Below, one piece after another: positions 54,956-64,000 of a stretch of DNA of 64,000 nucleotides. Under the pieces are notes generated by a model that was given only the letters and a program-made list of their open reading frames with translations, was not told the DNA's origin and searched no databases. The stretch is taken from positions 28,405,098 to 28,469,097 of the forward strand of contig OY540812.1 in assembly GCA_961205875.1 (NCBI GenBank), given 5' to 3'. A program made the position numbers and the translations under genes. This DNA is from Sialis fuliginosa (taxonomy: Eukaryota > Arthropoda > Insecta > Megaloptera > Sialidae). The first letter of the stretch is position 1. The number at the start of each line of letters is the position of its first letter.

Positions 54956-55284
54956 GGAAACACCAGGTCTTATCTTAGAATTTGTATGAAAATCAAAAAT
55001 AAATAAATCGGTTACCTTTCTTGGAAGTTCTTTATTGTAATTTATAAAAATCCGTTTATTTATATTGTAAAATGCATATTTTTTCATTCAAACTCATGGT
55101 GGAAAGATATACATACATATATTTGTAGGTATTATGATTCAAACTGACATTCACATATAGTAATTGTTTTCAGCGTCTTATATTCTATAGCTACTGTGTT
55201 TTTATATAAACGACAGTTTTATGCTCTGACATCATGGAACCAAAAGACGCTGTGCAAAAGATTCTTTTTAATCATTTGATGTTA

Positions 55285-55437
55285 AATCTTAGATTTTCAT
55301 AAAATATTATTAGCCACGATACTGCTCGTAAAAATTATCTAACTATTGGTAAAAACCGTATTGAAATCGGTTCAGTAATTCCCGAGTCTATAAGTCACAC
55401 ACAAACGAACATTCATTTTTATATATATAGATTTTAT
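55285..55437 (-). mobile_element. Helitron-like 5' portion (fragment)
   Basis: AAAACCGTATTGAAATCGGT, then TCAGTAATTCCCGAGTC, and ATTTTTATATATATAGA at the edge, the wording and order of the 5' half of the Helitron-like families (minus-strand 5' TCTATATATATA). No CTAG end nearby. Confidence 0.4.
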
Positions 55438-55969
55438 ATTCATGTAGCAATATTTAATAATAAATACAACGAAAGTATATTTCAGATAAAGATCGAATTT
55501 TTATTTCTGTATAAATAAATTTATATAAACTTTAAGTACTTTAAAATTTCCAAATAACCGACAAAATGATTTTGGGTTTGTAACAAATTTTTTTATATTA
55601 TCAATAAAGTTTTTACTGTTGTCGAATTTCCTAAAAATATCAATCGGTATCTTGTAAATAATAAAATAATAAAGGTACGTTTTGTAATCTTATAAACAAT
55701 GTGTCAAAAATCACTATACCTAATAAAAAAATTTTATCATGGTCCTCATAAAAATATAATCTTTTTGGGTCTTGCTTTATTTTCATAACGAAATATATAA
55801 ACACTGTTATGTCATCAAATTTGAATTGATTTTCTGTACACATTTCAAACTTTTAAGGGTTTTGTAATAAATTTTTAGTATAATAATATTACTGTGTATG
55901 TGTTGGTCTAGACGCTGTAAACCAAAAACAACTAAACATAGAAAAATACAATTTTATGTTTATAATTTA
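55438..55969. other. AT-rich non-coding stretch
   Basis: Nothing recognised. ORF 55640..55843 has no domain. Confidence 0.5.
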
Positions 55970-56249
55970 CTAGTGTATTGGATCCAGTGTTACCCGCGGA
56001 TATAATTTCATCTGTAATAAACCTATTAAACATTTTTTTCACTTATCACTAACTGTTTACGCAGTGCACACGAAGATACCTCTTCGACGATTAATTTACA
56101 CAAAATGTCCACAAATTATACACCTTAACCTCGCTCGTGAAACACTGTATTCACTAGTGAAAACCAGAATAAAATCGGTTCAGTAGTTACTGAGAAAAGC
56201 GTGCACAGATAGGCAGGCAGACGCGGCGAGATAGTTTGTTTTATACTAA
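55970..56249 (-). mobile_element. Helitron-like element abutting Rep-D
   Basis: Minus-strand 3' end GGTAACACTGGATCCAATAC then ACTAG before T. Inside are TTCACTAGTGAAAACCAGAA, AATCGGTTCAGTAGTTACTG and GTGCACAGATAGGCAGGCAG then ACGCGGCGAGATAG. Its 5' edge TTTTATACTA touches the first base of the Rep-D element at 56250, so one inserted into the end of the other. The 3' stem is mutated. Confidence 0.6.
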
Positions 56250-56815
56250 GGTAGTGGCAGCAGTCTTGGCAAGGACCCCAGTAATGGCAAATTTTTAATT
56301 AAATGTACTGAATTAGAAATATGTGTTGATATTTGATTACTACCATTTCTGAATATTAATCTATATACATTTAACTGTCTTACAGCGTGATTTGATGACA
56401 CTCAGCCAATAGGTGTCAAAATGGTGGGCATTTAAACTAATTATTAGTATAATTTAATTATTAATTATCATATTATCATAGAAACTGCTTTAAATTCTTT
56501 ATTTTATATCTTTTATGTCGTAGTACATATCATTTTGTAATCATTAGCAAGTGTCCATCATTGCGTGCTCATTACCGGTTTTACATTTGCCATTACTGGA
56601 GAAAAAACATGAACAAAATAAAGGCTATAATTTAAAAAACAAACTATACTCGTATTTGCGGACTTTGGTAATTAAATTGATTAAATAAAGAGTAACTTGT
56701 TTTATTATAGTAACATAAGTTCATGAGAATTTCAAAAAACAAACCCATTAATCTAAAAAAAAAACGAAAACTTACTCTTATAGCGGCCATAACTGGGCCT
56801 TTACCTTATGTACAA
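56250..56815 (+). mobile_element. Rep-D element, full-length copy
   Basis: Starts AAGGTAGTGGCAGCAGTCTT and ends GCGGCCATAACTGGGCCTTT, mutated versions of the GGTACTGGCACCAGT ends. Interior in standard order: CATTTCTGAATATTAATCTA, TTAGCAAGTGTCCATCATTG, GAGAAAAAACATGAACAAAA, ATTTGCGGACTTTGGTAATT. No coding capacity; ORF 56723..56929 is incidental. Confidence 0.75.
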
Positions 56816-57315
56816 ATAATACATAGTAAAATAAATGTAGGTACTATGTATATGTGGAACATTTTAGCACCTCGAAAGAAAAACGTCACTAATTCGGAAA
56901 CGGATGTTTACTATCTTGTCAATTTTTGAAGGTAAGTATTAAAAAATTGCTTCTGAAATGTAGACTCGGGAGAAAGTTACGGTCAATTTGAGTATAGAAA
57001 TCTCGGATAAAATACTCGTGGACGAAAAATGCACCCAGTCTCATTTTTTTTATTTATACGAGTTGCTAAGTTCATATCAGTTAGAATTGAGACAGCCAAC
57101 CTTTTCAAAATAATTATTTTAATCTCATTATAAAAATAAATATAAATATATAATAAGTACTATCTAAAACTGAATTAGTAGTTATTTTACTAATTGGATT
57201 AGTCATTTTATATTCCAATAAAAGAATAGTGATTTCCAATCGAAAATGGCGCCATTATTAACTGCTTATGAGTTATTAACAATAAATCAGGTATGTTTAT
57301 TTATTAAATGGTCAG
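56816..57315. other. AT-rich non-coding stretch
   Basis: Nothing recognised. Confidence 0.5.
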
Positions 57316-57425
57316 GCAATTTATCTGAACACTTTATCGGTTTTTATTTAAATTATTCAATAATTAACTACCTTTGATGAATTTAGTACGAGGAAGCATT
57401 GTGCATTTATTTGGCAGATGTTTTT
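57316..57425 (-). repeat. Rep-A terminal fragment
   Basis: GTCAGGCAATTTATCTGAAC, TTATCGGTTTTTATTTAAAT, AGTACGAGGAAGCATTGTGC and TTTGGCAGATGTTTTTG are the reversed first 110 bp of Rep-A (compare 28051..28160). Confidence 0.65.
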
Positions 57426-58081
57426 GTTGTTATTTCAAATAATTTTTTTAACGTTTGAAGTATTATTAGCTTTTTTTAATACTTTTTACATTTAACATTT
57501 TAACATATAATGCCGGCGCGTGAGTGAAAGCCTAAAAACAACATTAAAATATAACATTTTCATTATATAATCCTTTAAATACATATAACTCTTTCAAACT
57601 CATAATTCTGCAGTTGATTCATAAAAAACATAAATGTCATCATTGAAAACGAGAACACAAATTATAAATATGTGAATATAAATTTATACATATATTCTAA
57701 ATTATATTCCGAAATTAATGTTCCTGAATGGAAACTCATCAAGTTCTCCATAAACTCCAATTGTACGCAAACAAATCGCAGACGTAATAAGATATTACAC
57801 GTAAAACTGTGACAAATACACTGGCTTACAACATAATTTCTCATTTTTGGCTTTTATGTACATACGTACATACATAAACCTTGGAGTTAATAACAAAGCC
57901 GAATAATTTGAGTTGAACTTAAACACATAAACTCTGTATGACGTAACAAAATGAAATTAATGTTTGCAATATGGTATGTTATATGTTTCCAGAGGTTCGT
58001 CTTACACGAGCCAGTTTTAAGGCCGCTATTATAATGATATTATCCAAGAAATATGATCAAATCTCATTGAGCAAAGAAATA
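57426..58081. other. AT-rich non-coding stretch
   Basis: Nothing recognised. ORF 57662..57844 has no domain. Confidence 0.5.
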
Positions 58082-58650
58082 AGGTACTGGCACCAGTCTT
58101 GGATATGACCCCAGTAATTATATTTTTTAATTAACTGTACTGAATTAGAAATATTTGTTGATATTTGATTACTACCATTTCTGAATGTTAATCTATATAC
58201 ATTTAACTGTTTTACAGCGTGATTTGATTAAAATCGGCCAATAGGTGTCAAAATGGTGGACCTTTTAAGTAATTATTAGTATAATTTATTTATTAATTAT
58301 TAAATTATCATAGCAATTGCTTTACATTGTTCAAAATTTGACGATTCTTTCTTTTATATCTTTTGTGTCATAGTATTTATCATTTTGAAATCATTAGCAA
58401 GTGTCCATCACTGCGTGCTCATTACTGGTTTTACTTTTTCCATTACTGGAGAAAAAACATAAACAAAATAAAAGGATTTAATTTAAAAAACAAACTATAT
58501 TTGCGGACTTTGGTAATTAAATTGATTAAATAAAGAGTAACGTGTTTTATTAGTAACTTGAGTTCATGAGAATTACAAAAAAGATGCCCGTCAATCACAA
58601 AAACAGTAAACCTTGCTCTTATAGCGGCCATAACTGGTGCCAGTTAGGCA
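58082..58650 (+). mobile_element. Rep-D element, best full-length copy
   Basis: Starts AAGGTACTGGCACCAGTCTT and ends GGCCATAACTGGTGCCAGTT, which are inverted partners (ACTGGCACCAGT against ACTGGTGCCAGT). The 569-bp interior is AT-rich with no frame. This copy defines the family; others are at 25838, 47838, 48555 and 56250. Non-autonomous DNA transposon by structure. Confidence 0.75.
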
Positions 58651-58654
58651 TAGG

Positions 58655-58985
58655 GAAATTAATGAACTTTTATATAATATTTACCTTCATAATATTTCTA
58701 TTTCTATGATCATAGTTAGGCATAGATAAGACATTCCGAAGGTATGTAAAGTACAAGGTAGCCTCAGTAGCTCGGCGTGAGACAGGGAAATACATCATCT
58801 GTAGTACCCAAATGTGGAGAGGGGGAAGATACGTCCAATCATAACAAATATAGCCTTGTAACTCGGCGTGAGAAGGACAAAATACATCATCTGGGATACC
58901 AAGCTGATTGGTCAAAAGCTACTGAGACAACCTATGTATTTACTAACCTTGCGACATTCCCGAGTTTCATTTTGACACTGTTCTA
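58655..58985 (+). repeat. Diverged tandem repeat around CTCGGCGTGAGA
   Basis: AGCTCGGCGTGAGACAGGGA with AATACATCATCTGTAGTACC (58769) recurs as AACTCGGCGTGAGAAGGACA with AATACATCATCTGGGATACC (58860), about 91 bp later. AGTTAGGCATAG also occurs twice (58644 and 58715). Two old tandem units of unknown origin; frames 58670..58915 and 58777..58992 read across them. Confidence 0.5.
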
Positions 58986-58989
58986 TGCA

Positions 58990-59262
58990 TGACGTCACAG
59001 GATAGTATGTATGGTACATGTGGTTAATACGTTTATATGAAAACATAACACAGTGTTTTTTTTTTATCGTTCTTGTAGTTATTCAAATTAAATATTATAT
59101 CAAAAGACATATTCAGACACACACTGAGCACCACATAGAAAATTTTGTCTTTAAATCAGCAAAAATTTAAAAAAGAACTGGTTTTATCACGGTTTTATAA
59201 ACACCAAATAGATTAGTATCACGGACTACTATATAAATTTGGGTTTCTATCTTGTGACGTCA
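58990..59262. mobile_element. MITE with TGACGTCACAGGATAG ends, 273 bp
   Basis: Left end TGACGTCACAGGATAG, right end CTATCTTGTGACGTCA, inverted partners with one mismatch. The terminal TGACGTCA is a CRE palindrome, so each insertion carries two potential CREB/ATF sites. No frame. Non-autonomous DNA transposon by structure. Confidence 0.65.
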
Positions 59263-59404
59263 TCTGACAGCTACGGCGAACAGAGTGAGGTTGAAATGAT
59301 ATACGTAATGTCATATCTTTATTATTGAGGAGCTGAATTCCAAAACTCGTTAGTTACATTTAAAAAACAATCGAGATGCAGTGGATTTTAAAAGAATTTT
59401 TGGC

Positions 59405-59502
59405 GTTCTTTCATATTGTAATGTCAGATTTTAGCAAAACTCACTTAATCATATTATAATTGAGCGAGTTTTGCTCAAAAATGACATTTCAATATAAAGT
59501 GA
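59405..59502. repeat. Hairpin, arms of about 40 bp
   Basis: TATTGTAATGTCAGATTTTA with GCAAAACTCACTTAAT pairs with ATTGAGCGAGTTTTGCTCAA and AAATGACATTTCAATATA around a CATATTATA loop. Possibly the core of a small MITE. Confidence 0.6.
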
Positions 59503-60170
59503 AGTAAAAAGCTAGAATGTTACAAAATTTACCAATAAACCTTAGAAAATTTTGATTAAAATTTCAAAATACACGCCTGACTTTAAGACGACACTCATAC
59601 GCACAAATAACCATATTAATATGAAGATATATTCATTCGAAATCAAATGTTTAGCACTGTGCAACCAAAATGAAATTCTCGGCACTCGAATTTTGTGGCG
59701 AATGAATCAAGAAAGTTCTGTTAATAACCTAACTATAATGAAGGAAGTTTTAGTACAATTTCCTGCAAGTTGAAAACTTGTATTTTGATAATGTATAACA
59801 CACACACACACATACACATAATATGTATGTAGTAAAAATAATGTAAGATATTAATTAAACCAGCATAAGTTATGGAAAAAAAGATAAAACTTTTTTCATA
59901 AACGCGTCGGTTGGCTAATAATGAAGTTTGGAAATTATTACCGGTAAATTTAAACTTTGAGTATCGTATTAGTATAATATATGACGGTAATTATTATGTC
60001 TGTATAGTTTACTTAACAAACGTGCATAGTGAATACATTAGGGATATTCTACGTTCTCTAATTAACGAATAAGGGACGGCTGCAGTAATTTCTGAATCGA
60101 AATATACAGTGTAGTACACTAGTACAAATATGCAAGTATATTTCATAAAAAAACTTTTTAAGAAAAAAAT
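59503..60170. other. AT-rich non-coding stretch
   Basis: Contains a (CA)n microsatellite at about 59801..59817. The 59552..59773 ORF has no recognisable domain. Nothing else seen. Confidence 0.45.
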
Positions 60171-60173
60171 TAA

Positions 60174-60438
60174 ACCGACATCAAAAAAAACGAAAACTTA
60201 AAACACTTATATGTATATATAATACTTAATTAAATTTAACGCTTTCTGAAGTCTTTTTTATTTTTTTCTTAAAACTTTTTTTATTTTGCCTTTTTGATTG
60301 GCGTATCATTGCAGTCCATGGTCGGATTCTAATAGACCATCTCGGTAATGTATTCGTTCAATACATGAAAATATATACATACATAAAAAATATATACAGC
60401 TGAATTAAGAACATTCTACTTTTTTGAAGTCGGTCAAA
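60174..60438. mobile_element. Inverted-repeat element with ACCGAC...GAAGTCGGT ends
   Basis: Left end AACCGACATCAAAAAAAACG, right end TTTTTTGAAGTCGGTC, inverted partners. GAATTAAGAACATTCTACTT just inside the right end is a mutated form of a motif I know as very common in moth and butterfly genomes (GAATTGAGAACCTCCTCCTT followed by TTTTTGAAGTCGGTTAA). This is one of the better clues to the organism. 265 bp, no frame. Confidence 0.6.
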
Positions 60439-61444
60439 AAATAAACAAATAAAGCAAAATATATCTGACATCAAAAAAATAACAACTGAAAAATATAACC
60501 TAGTTATTTGAACAAAGGTTATATGACGCTTAAAATTTTGATAAATATAAAATTAAATAGATTTTGAGCTATTTTCTACCGTTTTTCAGTTAATTGCTAC
60601 CCAGCATTTAAAAAATCGATTGAATTCAAATCCAGAAAAAAGCATTAAAAAATTAAAAATTAAAAGCTCCAAAATGCTTTATGATTGATCGTTCTGCAGC
60701 TTTTTTATCAAAAATGTGATGATTTTAATTTTTCCCATTTTTTACAAACAAAATTCTATTTGATTTTTTATTGTTTTTTAAATCTTTCATGATCCGTAAA
60801 AAAATATCCAATCCTGTTACCGACTTTAATGACATGTATATTGAAGGTACACAGCAAGTTTAAAGTCAATCGGTTCAGTAGATTTTGATATATTATGGCA
60901 GCCATTTAAATAACTTAATTTCGAGGAAAACGCGTTTAAAGTTTTCGAAAACCTAATGAGTCAATAATTCTACACATCTGCCGCGCGCTGGGTCCCGCCC
61001 CGTTCAAACCGCTATAATTTCATTAATTTTGATAATAAGGTTTTGGACAAATATTTTTGAAATCCTATTTATTAATAAAATGCCAAAAAATCGATATTTT
61101 AAAATCTCTACAGGCATAAAAAAGTTCACTTAAAACAAGATAAAATTTTGTATAAAACAGAATGTTACCTTCGTACGATAATATAATTTTGAAGAGAAAT
61201 AATATTATACTTGGATTAAGATTATATTCTAATATTAAGATAATATTGTTTTCGATATATGTATATGATGAATCAAGGATTTTTAACTCTTAAAGGTACA
61301 GAAAAACAATATTTATTTTTACCCAGATTCCACACACGTTTATTTATCCACATTGGCCACTACACTAAATAAAATAAATTGTTTAACCACTTTCAAACCT
61401 GGAACAATGGTTGTATAATGCATTATTACATAGTACATACTATA
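60439..61444. other. Non-coding with probable repeat fragment
   Basis: 60800..61010 carries AAGTCAATCGGTTCAGTAGA and the GC-rich CTGCCGCGCGCTGGGTCCCG (60980), wording of an old repeat whose ends are not visible. The rest is AT-rich. Confidence 0.4.
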
Positions 61445-61978
61445 CAGGCTGATGCATTTAACGTGTTACAGATTTTTATCTTAGAACCATCGTATATTTT
61501 AAAAAAATGTTTAGAACAAAAAATTTTTGGTTTTAATGGGGAAATCGAATAATGAAATTTATTTGTTATTTTAACGTGGTGTTCAAGGTTATCTGAAGGT
61601 GAAAATCATTTTTTTTTAATAGGAACATATAGTTTTTATTTAGAAATCTTATTCTACGTGAAAAAATCCGAATCTTTCATTGAAAACTTTTTTTGAACAA
61701 CCTAAACTTTACAAGATATCAAATAAAATAAAGTAATCATCAACTTTAGAAAAAAAGTACAAGATACAAAAAATATTTATTTTGGTCTAAAATTTGGAAA
61801 ATTATTTTAGATTTTTTTTTACATTTCGTATTTTTATTTGTATTTGCTTAAATATAATAAATAGAAAACGTTAAAAAGTTTTATTACACCAAAATAAACA
61901 TTTTTTGGCCTAATTATTTCATTCAAATATTCGATGGTTCTAAGATAAATATCTGTAACACTTTAAATGCCCCATATA
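61445..61978. mobile_element. Rep-F element, copy 2 (longer form)
   Basis: TA followed by CAGGCTGATGCATTTAACGT, then GTTACAGATTTTTATCTTAG, AACCATCG. The far end reads CGATGGTTCTAAGATAAATA, then CTGTAACACTTTAAATGCCC. Same ends as 3247..3621 but with a longer AT-rich centre, 534 bp against 375 bp, so the hairpin form at 3247 is a rearranged, more symmetrical derivative or the two lost different parts. Confidence 0.7.
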
Positions 61979-64000
61979 CCATGTAGTACTTACAATTTCT
62001 GATCATTCGTGCAGCAAAGAAATACGATTTAATAAATGGTATCACCGTACATAACGTGTAGTACTAAGCCTGTAAGAGTTAAGTCATATTTCTCCAACTT
62101 AAGTTAAAATTCAAAATAATTAAATATTATCGATATTTATAAAAAATATTAAAACCGTTTCGAAAATCAAAAAAACAATTCAATCTACAGACCACCTACA
62201 ATAAAACATGGAATATTATATCATAAAAGATCTTTATTGCATTAAAACAAGCAAAGAAAAATAAACCAATTCCCCAAACATTTATAAAAAAAACGCACAT
62301 CCAAAAATATACTAGCATGATAAAATAAAATATTTGTTTTATTAACAATAAAATGTGAAACATTTGTATAATGTACAAAGTACGCGAAATTTACGGGTCA
62401 GAAGTTCTATAATCACGTTACCTGAAAATACTCAAAGCGTTATTAGATTTGAGGTGAAGTTAATACAAAATCATTTTGCTGAAAATATCCGAACACATAA
62501 AAAATTTCCACACCTTACCTACCTTCCATTTCGTATAACTCGATTTTTCGTTTTTTACGACAACAGACGGAAAAACACAGGGAGTAAAATTTCAAACAGG
62601 TTTATAGATTTTCCCTCCACTGATAAATCTCAAGATAATTTTTCTCGTATTGTCGTACGGAATGTATTTCTTTGATATCGCTGAAATAATTCTATGACCC
62701 ATGGTTACGTTTTTTATGGATAGTGCCTACCCCATTCAAACATATAGTTATTATTTTTATGAAATATAATATACGCTGAAGATATCAACGATGTGAATTT
62801 ATTTTTTTATTTTCCATTTTATGAGAAAATGTTCATAAAATATGATATAACGGCACATTTTATTATTACATTTGGGGAGGGTTACGCGTGTAAAAAAATC
62901 TATAAATATGTTTATGCGTTTCCTGGATTAATATAAGTGCAGTCATTATGGGGATATATATTATTACATTATTAACAAGAAGCTATAATATTTATTGCGT
63001 TTATATCTCTACGTGGTGGTCAAGTGGAATACTGGAAATAAAGAATTTCTATTAGACACAATAAAATATATGTATAACTAACTTATACATCAATATTTTT
63101 CTAGAAAAAATAGGGCGATATTCAATATATCTATTTTTTTTATTTTGGTCTCAATCAATTATACATAAAAATTAGAAAATGAAACATTGAAATGGTATGA
63201 TAAGGATAAATGAAAAAAGATGGATCAAATTAATTATGAACTAGTCACATAGGTAGAGGAAGACAAAAAAGAGGTCAAATGGAAAACATCAGTCCAGAGC
63301 ATAATGGCAGAGAAATAAGATTTTAAAAATTGACAGTAATGGAGGTTGAGGACGGCAAACATTTAATGAGAAAAAAGCCAAGAGAGAATGAGTCTTTGGG
63401 CTGGGCGTTGATGAGGATTACAATATTGCATTCTAAACAAACATTTTTAGTGGATTGTCTTCATATTTTAAAAAATATACAGTTTGTTCTTGGTTATTTT
63501 TACAACTTTGCTTATAAAACATCCTGTAGATGACCGAATAGACTGTTACATCTAGCAGGACTCGATCCCCCACTGTCATTCCGAAATAAATAAAAAATTC
63601 GTTCATTACACCTCTTGTTACATCTATCCTGGGACACACTGTATATTAAAATATAATAAAATAAATAGCAACTCCATTCTTCTATTAATATTACCAGTAA
63701 ATACATTAACATTTTATTTGTTTTGGCAACATATACATACAAACAATGCAGTTAGTATTATTTTGGCTGCAGACATAATCTCGAACGTATTGTACTGACA
63801 TGTTCACGTCCATGATTAACATGTTACATATTATGACTTGACTGAAGGAAAATAACTAAATTGCGGTAATTATCGTGACATTATTTTCGACGTACGAGAT
63901 GACAAGATTATGTTATGTTGTTTGTGTGGTGTGATATAGAGACACTAATAAACATTCTAGTAGATATTAATAGAACAAAAAATAATATTTTTTTCTTTGA
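61979..64000. other. AT-rich non-coding stretch
   Basis: 2 kb with nothing firm. The 62355..62675 frame (106 codons) is the longest but shows no domain. TCCTGGGACACACTGTATAT at 63628 is the complement of a CAGTGTGTCCCAGGA element end. Its partner is not visible. GTTACATCTA occurs at both 63546 and 63618. Confidence 0.45.

Noticed and set aside
62355-62675. 106-codon ORF as a gene
   Set aside because: No recognisable domain, no codon preference like the KH exon and no conserved context.
63230-63420. LINE reverse-transcriptase tail (HIGRGRQKRG-like reading)
   Set aside because: Vague similarity to the basic C-terminal tail of some LINE polyproteins, but no reverse-transcriptase motif and stops in all frames.
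63550-63580. tRNA or SINE B-box (GGATCGAGTCC on the minus strand)
   Set aside because: A single near-match to the B box without an A box, acceptor stem or cloverleaf. No tRNA gene was recognised anywhere in the window.

Overview
The window looks like AT-rich, repeat-packed intronic DNA from an insect, most likely a moth or butterfly (Lepidoptera). This is inferred from repeat types I recognise as common in lepidopteran genomes: elements bounded by GGTTCCGTAG / CTACGGAACC, an element ending in TTTTTTGAAGTCGGT, and Helitron-like pieces containing ATCGGTTCAGTAGTT and ending in CTAG before a T. No search was possible, so the order is an inference. There is nothing bacterial or viral here and no CRISPR array.

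The only convincing host coding sequence is one 147-bp internal exon on the minus strand (40578..40724). It encodes 49 residues of the KH/STAR RNA-binding domain of a KHDRBS (Sam68/SLM)-type or quaking-related protein, in phase 0 and with good splice sites on both sides. No other exon of this gene was found, so its flanking introns would extend at least about 40 kb downstream and 23 kb upstream.

Almost everything else is transposon-derived. DNA transposon remnants with recognisable transposase are a pogo/Tigger-like element (53329..53774, with relatives at 4318 and 27243), a PIF/Harbinger element (about 54012..54650) and a Tc1-like element (39989..40499). A hAT-like element (30912..32054) is recognised by its ends only. 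Helitron-like pieces with terminal CTAG lie at about 12952, 13259, 24627, 29985, 42190, 54700 and 55970. Non-autonomous inverted-repeat families occur in several copies each; here they are called Rep-A, B, D, F, G, P, R and T. Long hairpins stand out: a 2-kb foldback with arms of about 0.9 kb (13535..15571), a 562-bp hairpin (43993..44554), a double Rep-A foldback (28048..29605) and the Rep-F hairpin (3247..3621).

Two patches are more GC-rich than their surroundings and are not explained by repeats: 10690..10935, with a palindromic CRE, and 20300..20670, with an RFX X-box-like palindrome and an octamer. They are the best candidates for regulatory DNA. The rest (for example 1202..3246, 7093..9830, 21396..23931, 34464..35490, 42467..43992, 49019..50745 and 61979..64000) is AT-rich sequence in which I recognise nothing.

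There is no set of co-operating genes in this window. Its biology is that of a large intron colonised by successive waves of transposons, with nested insertions that give relative ages.
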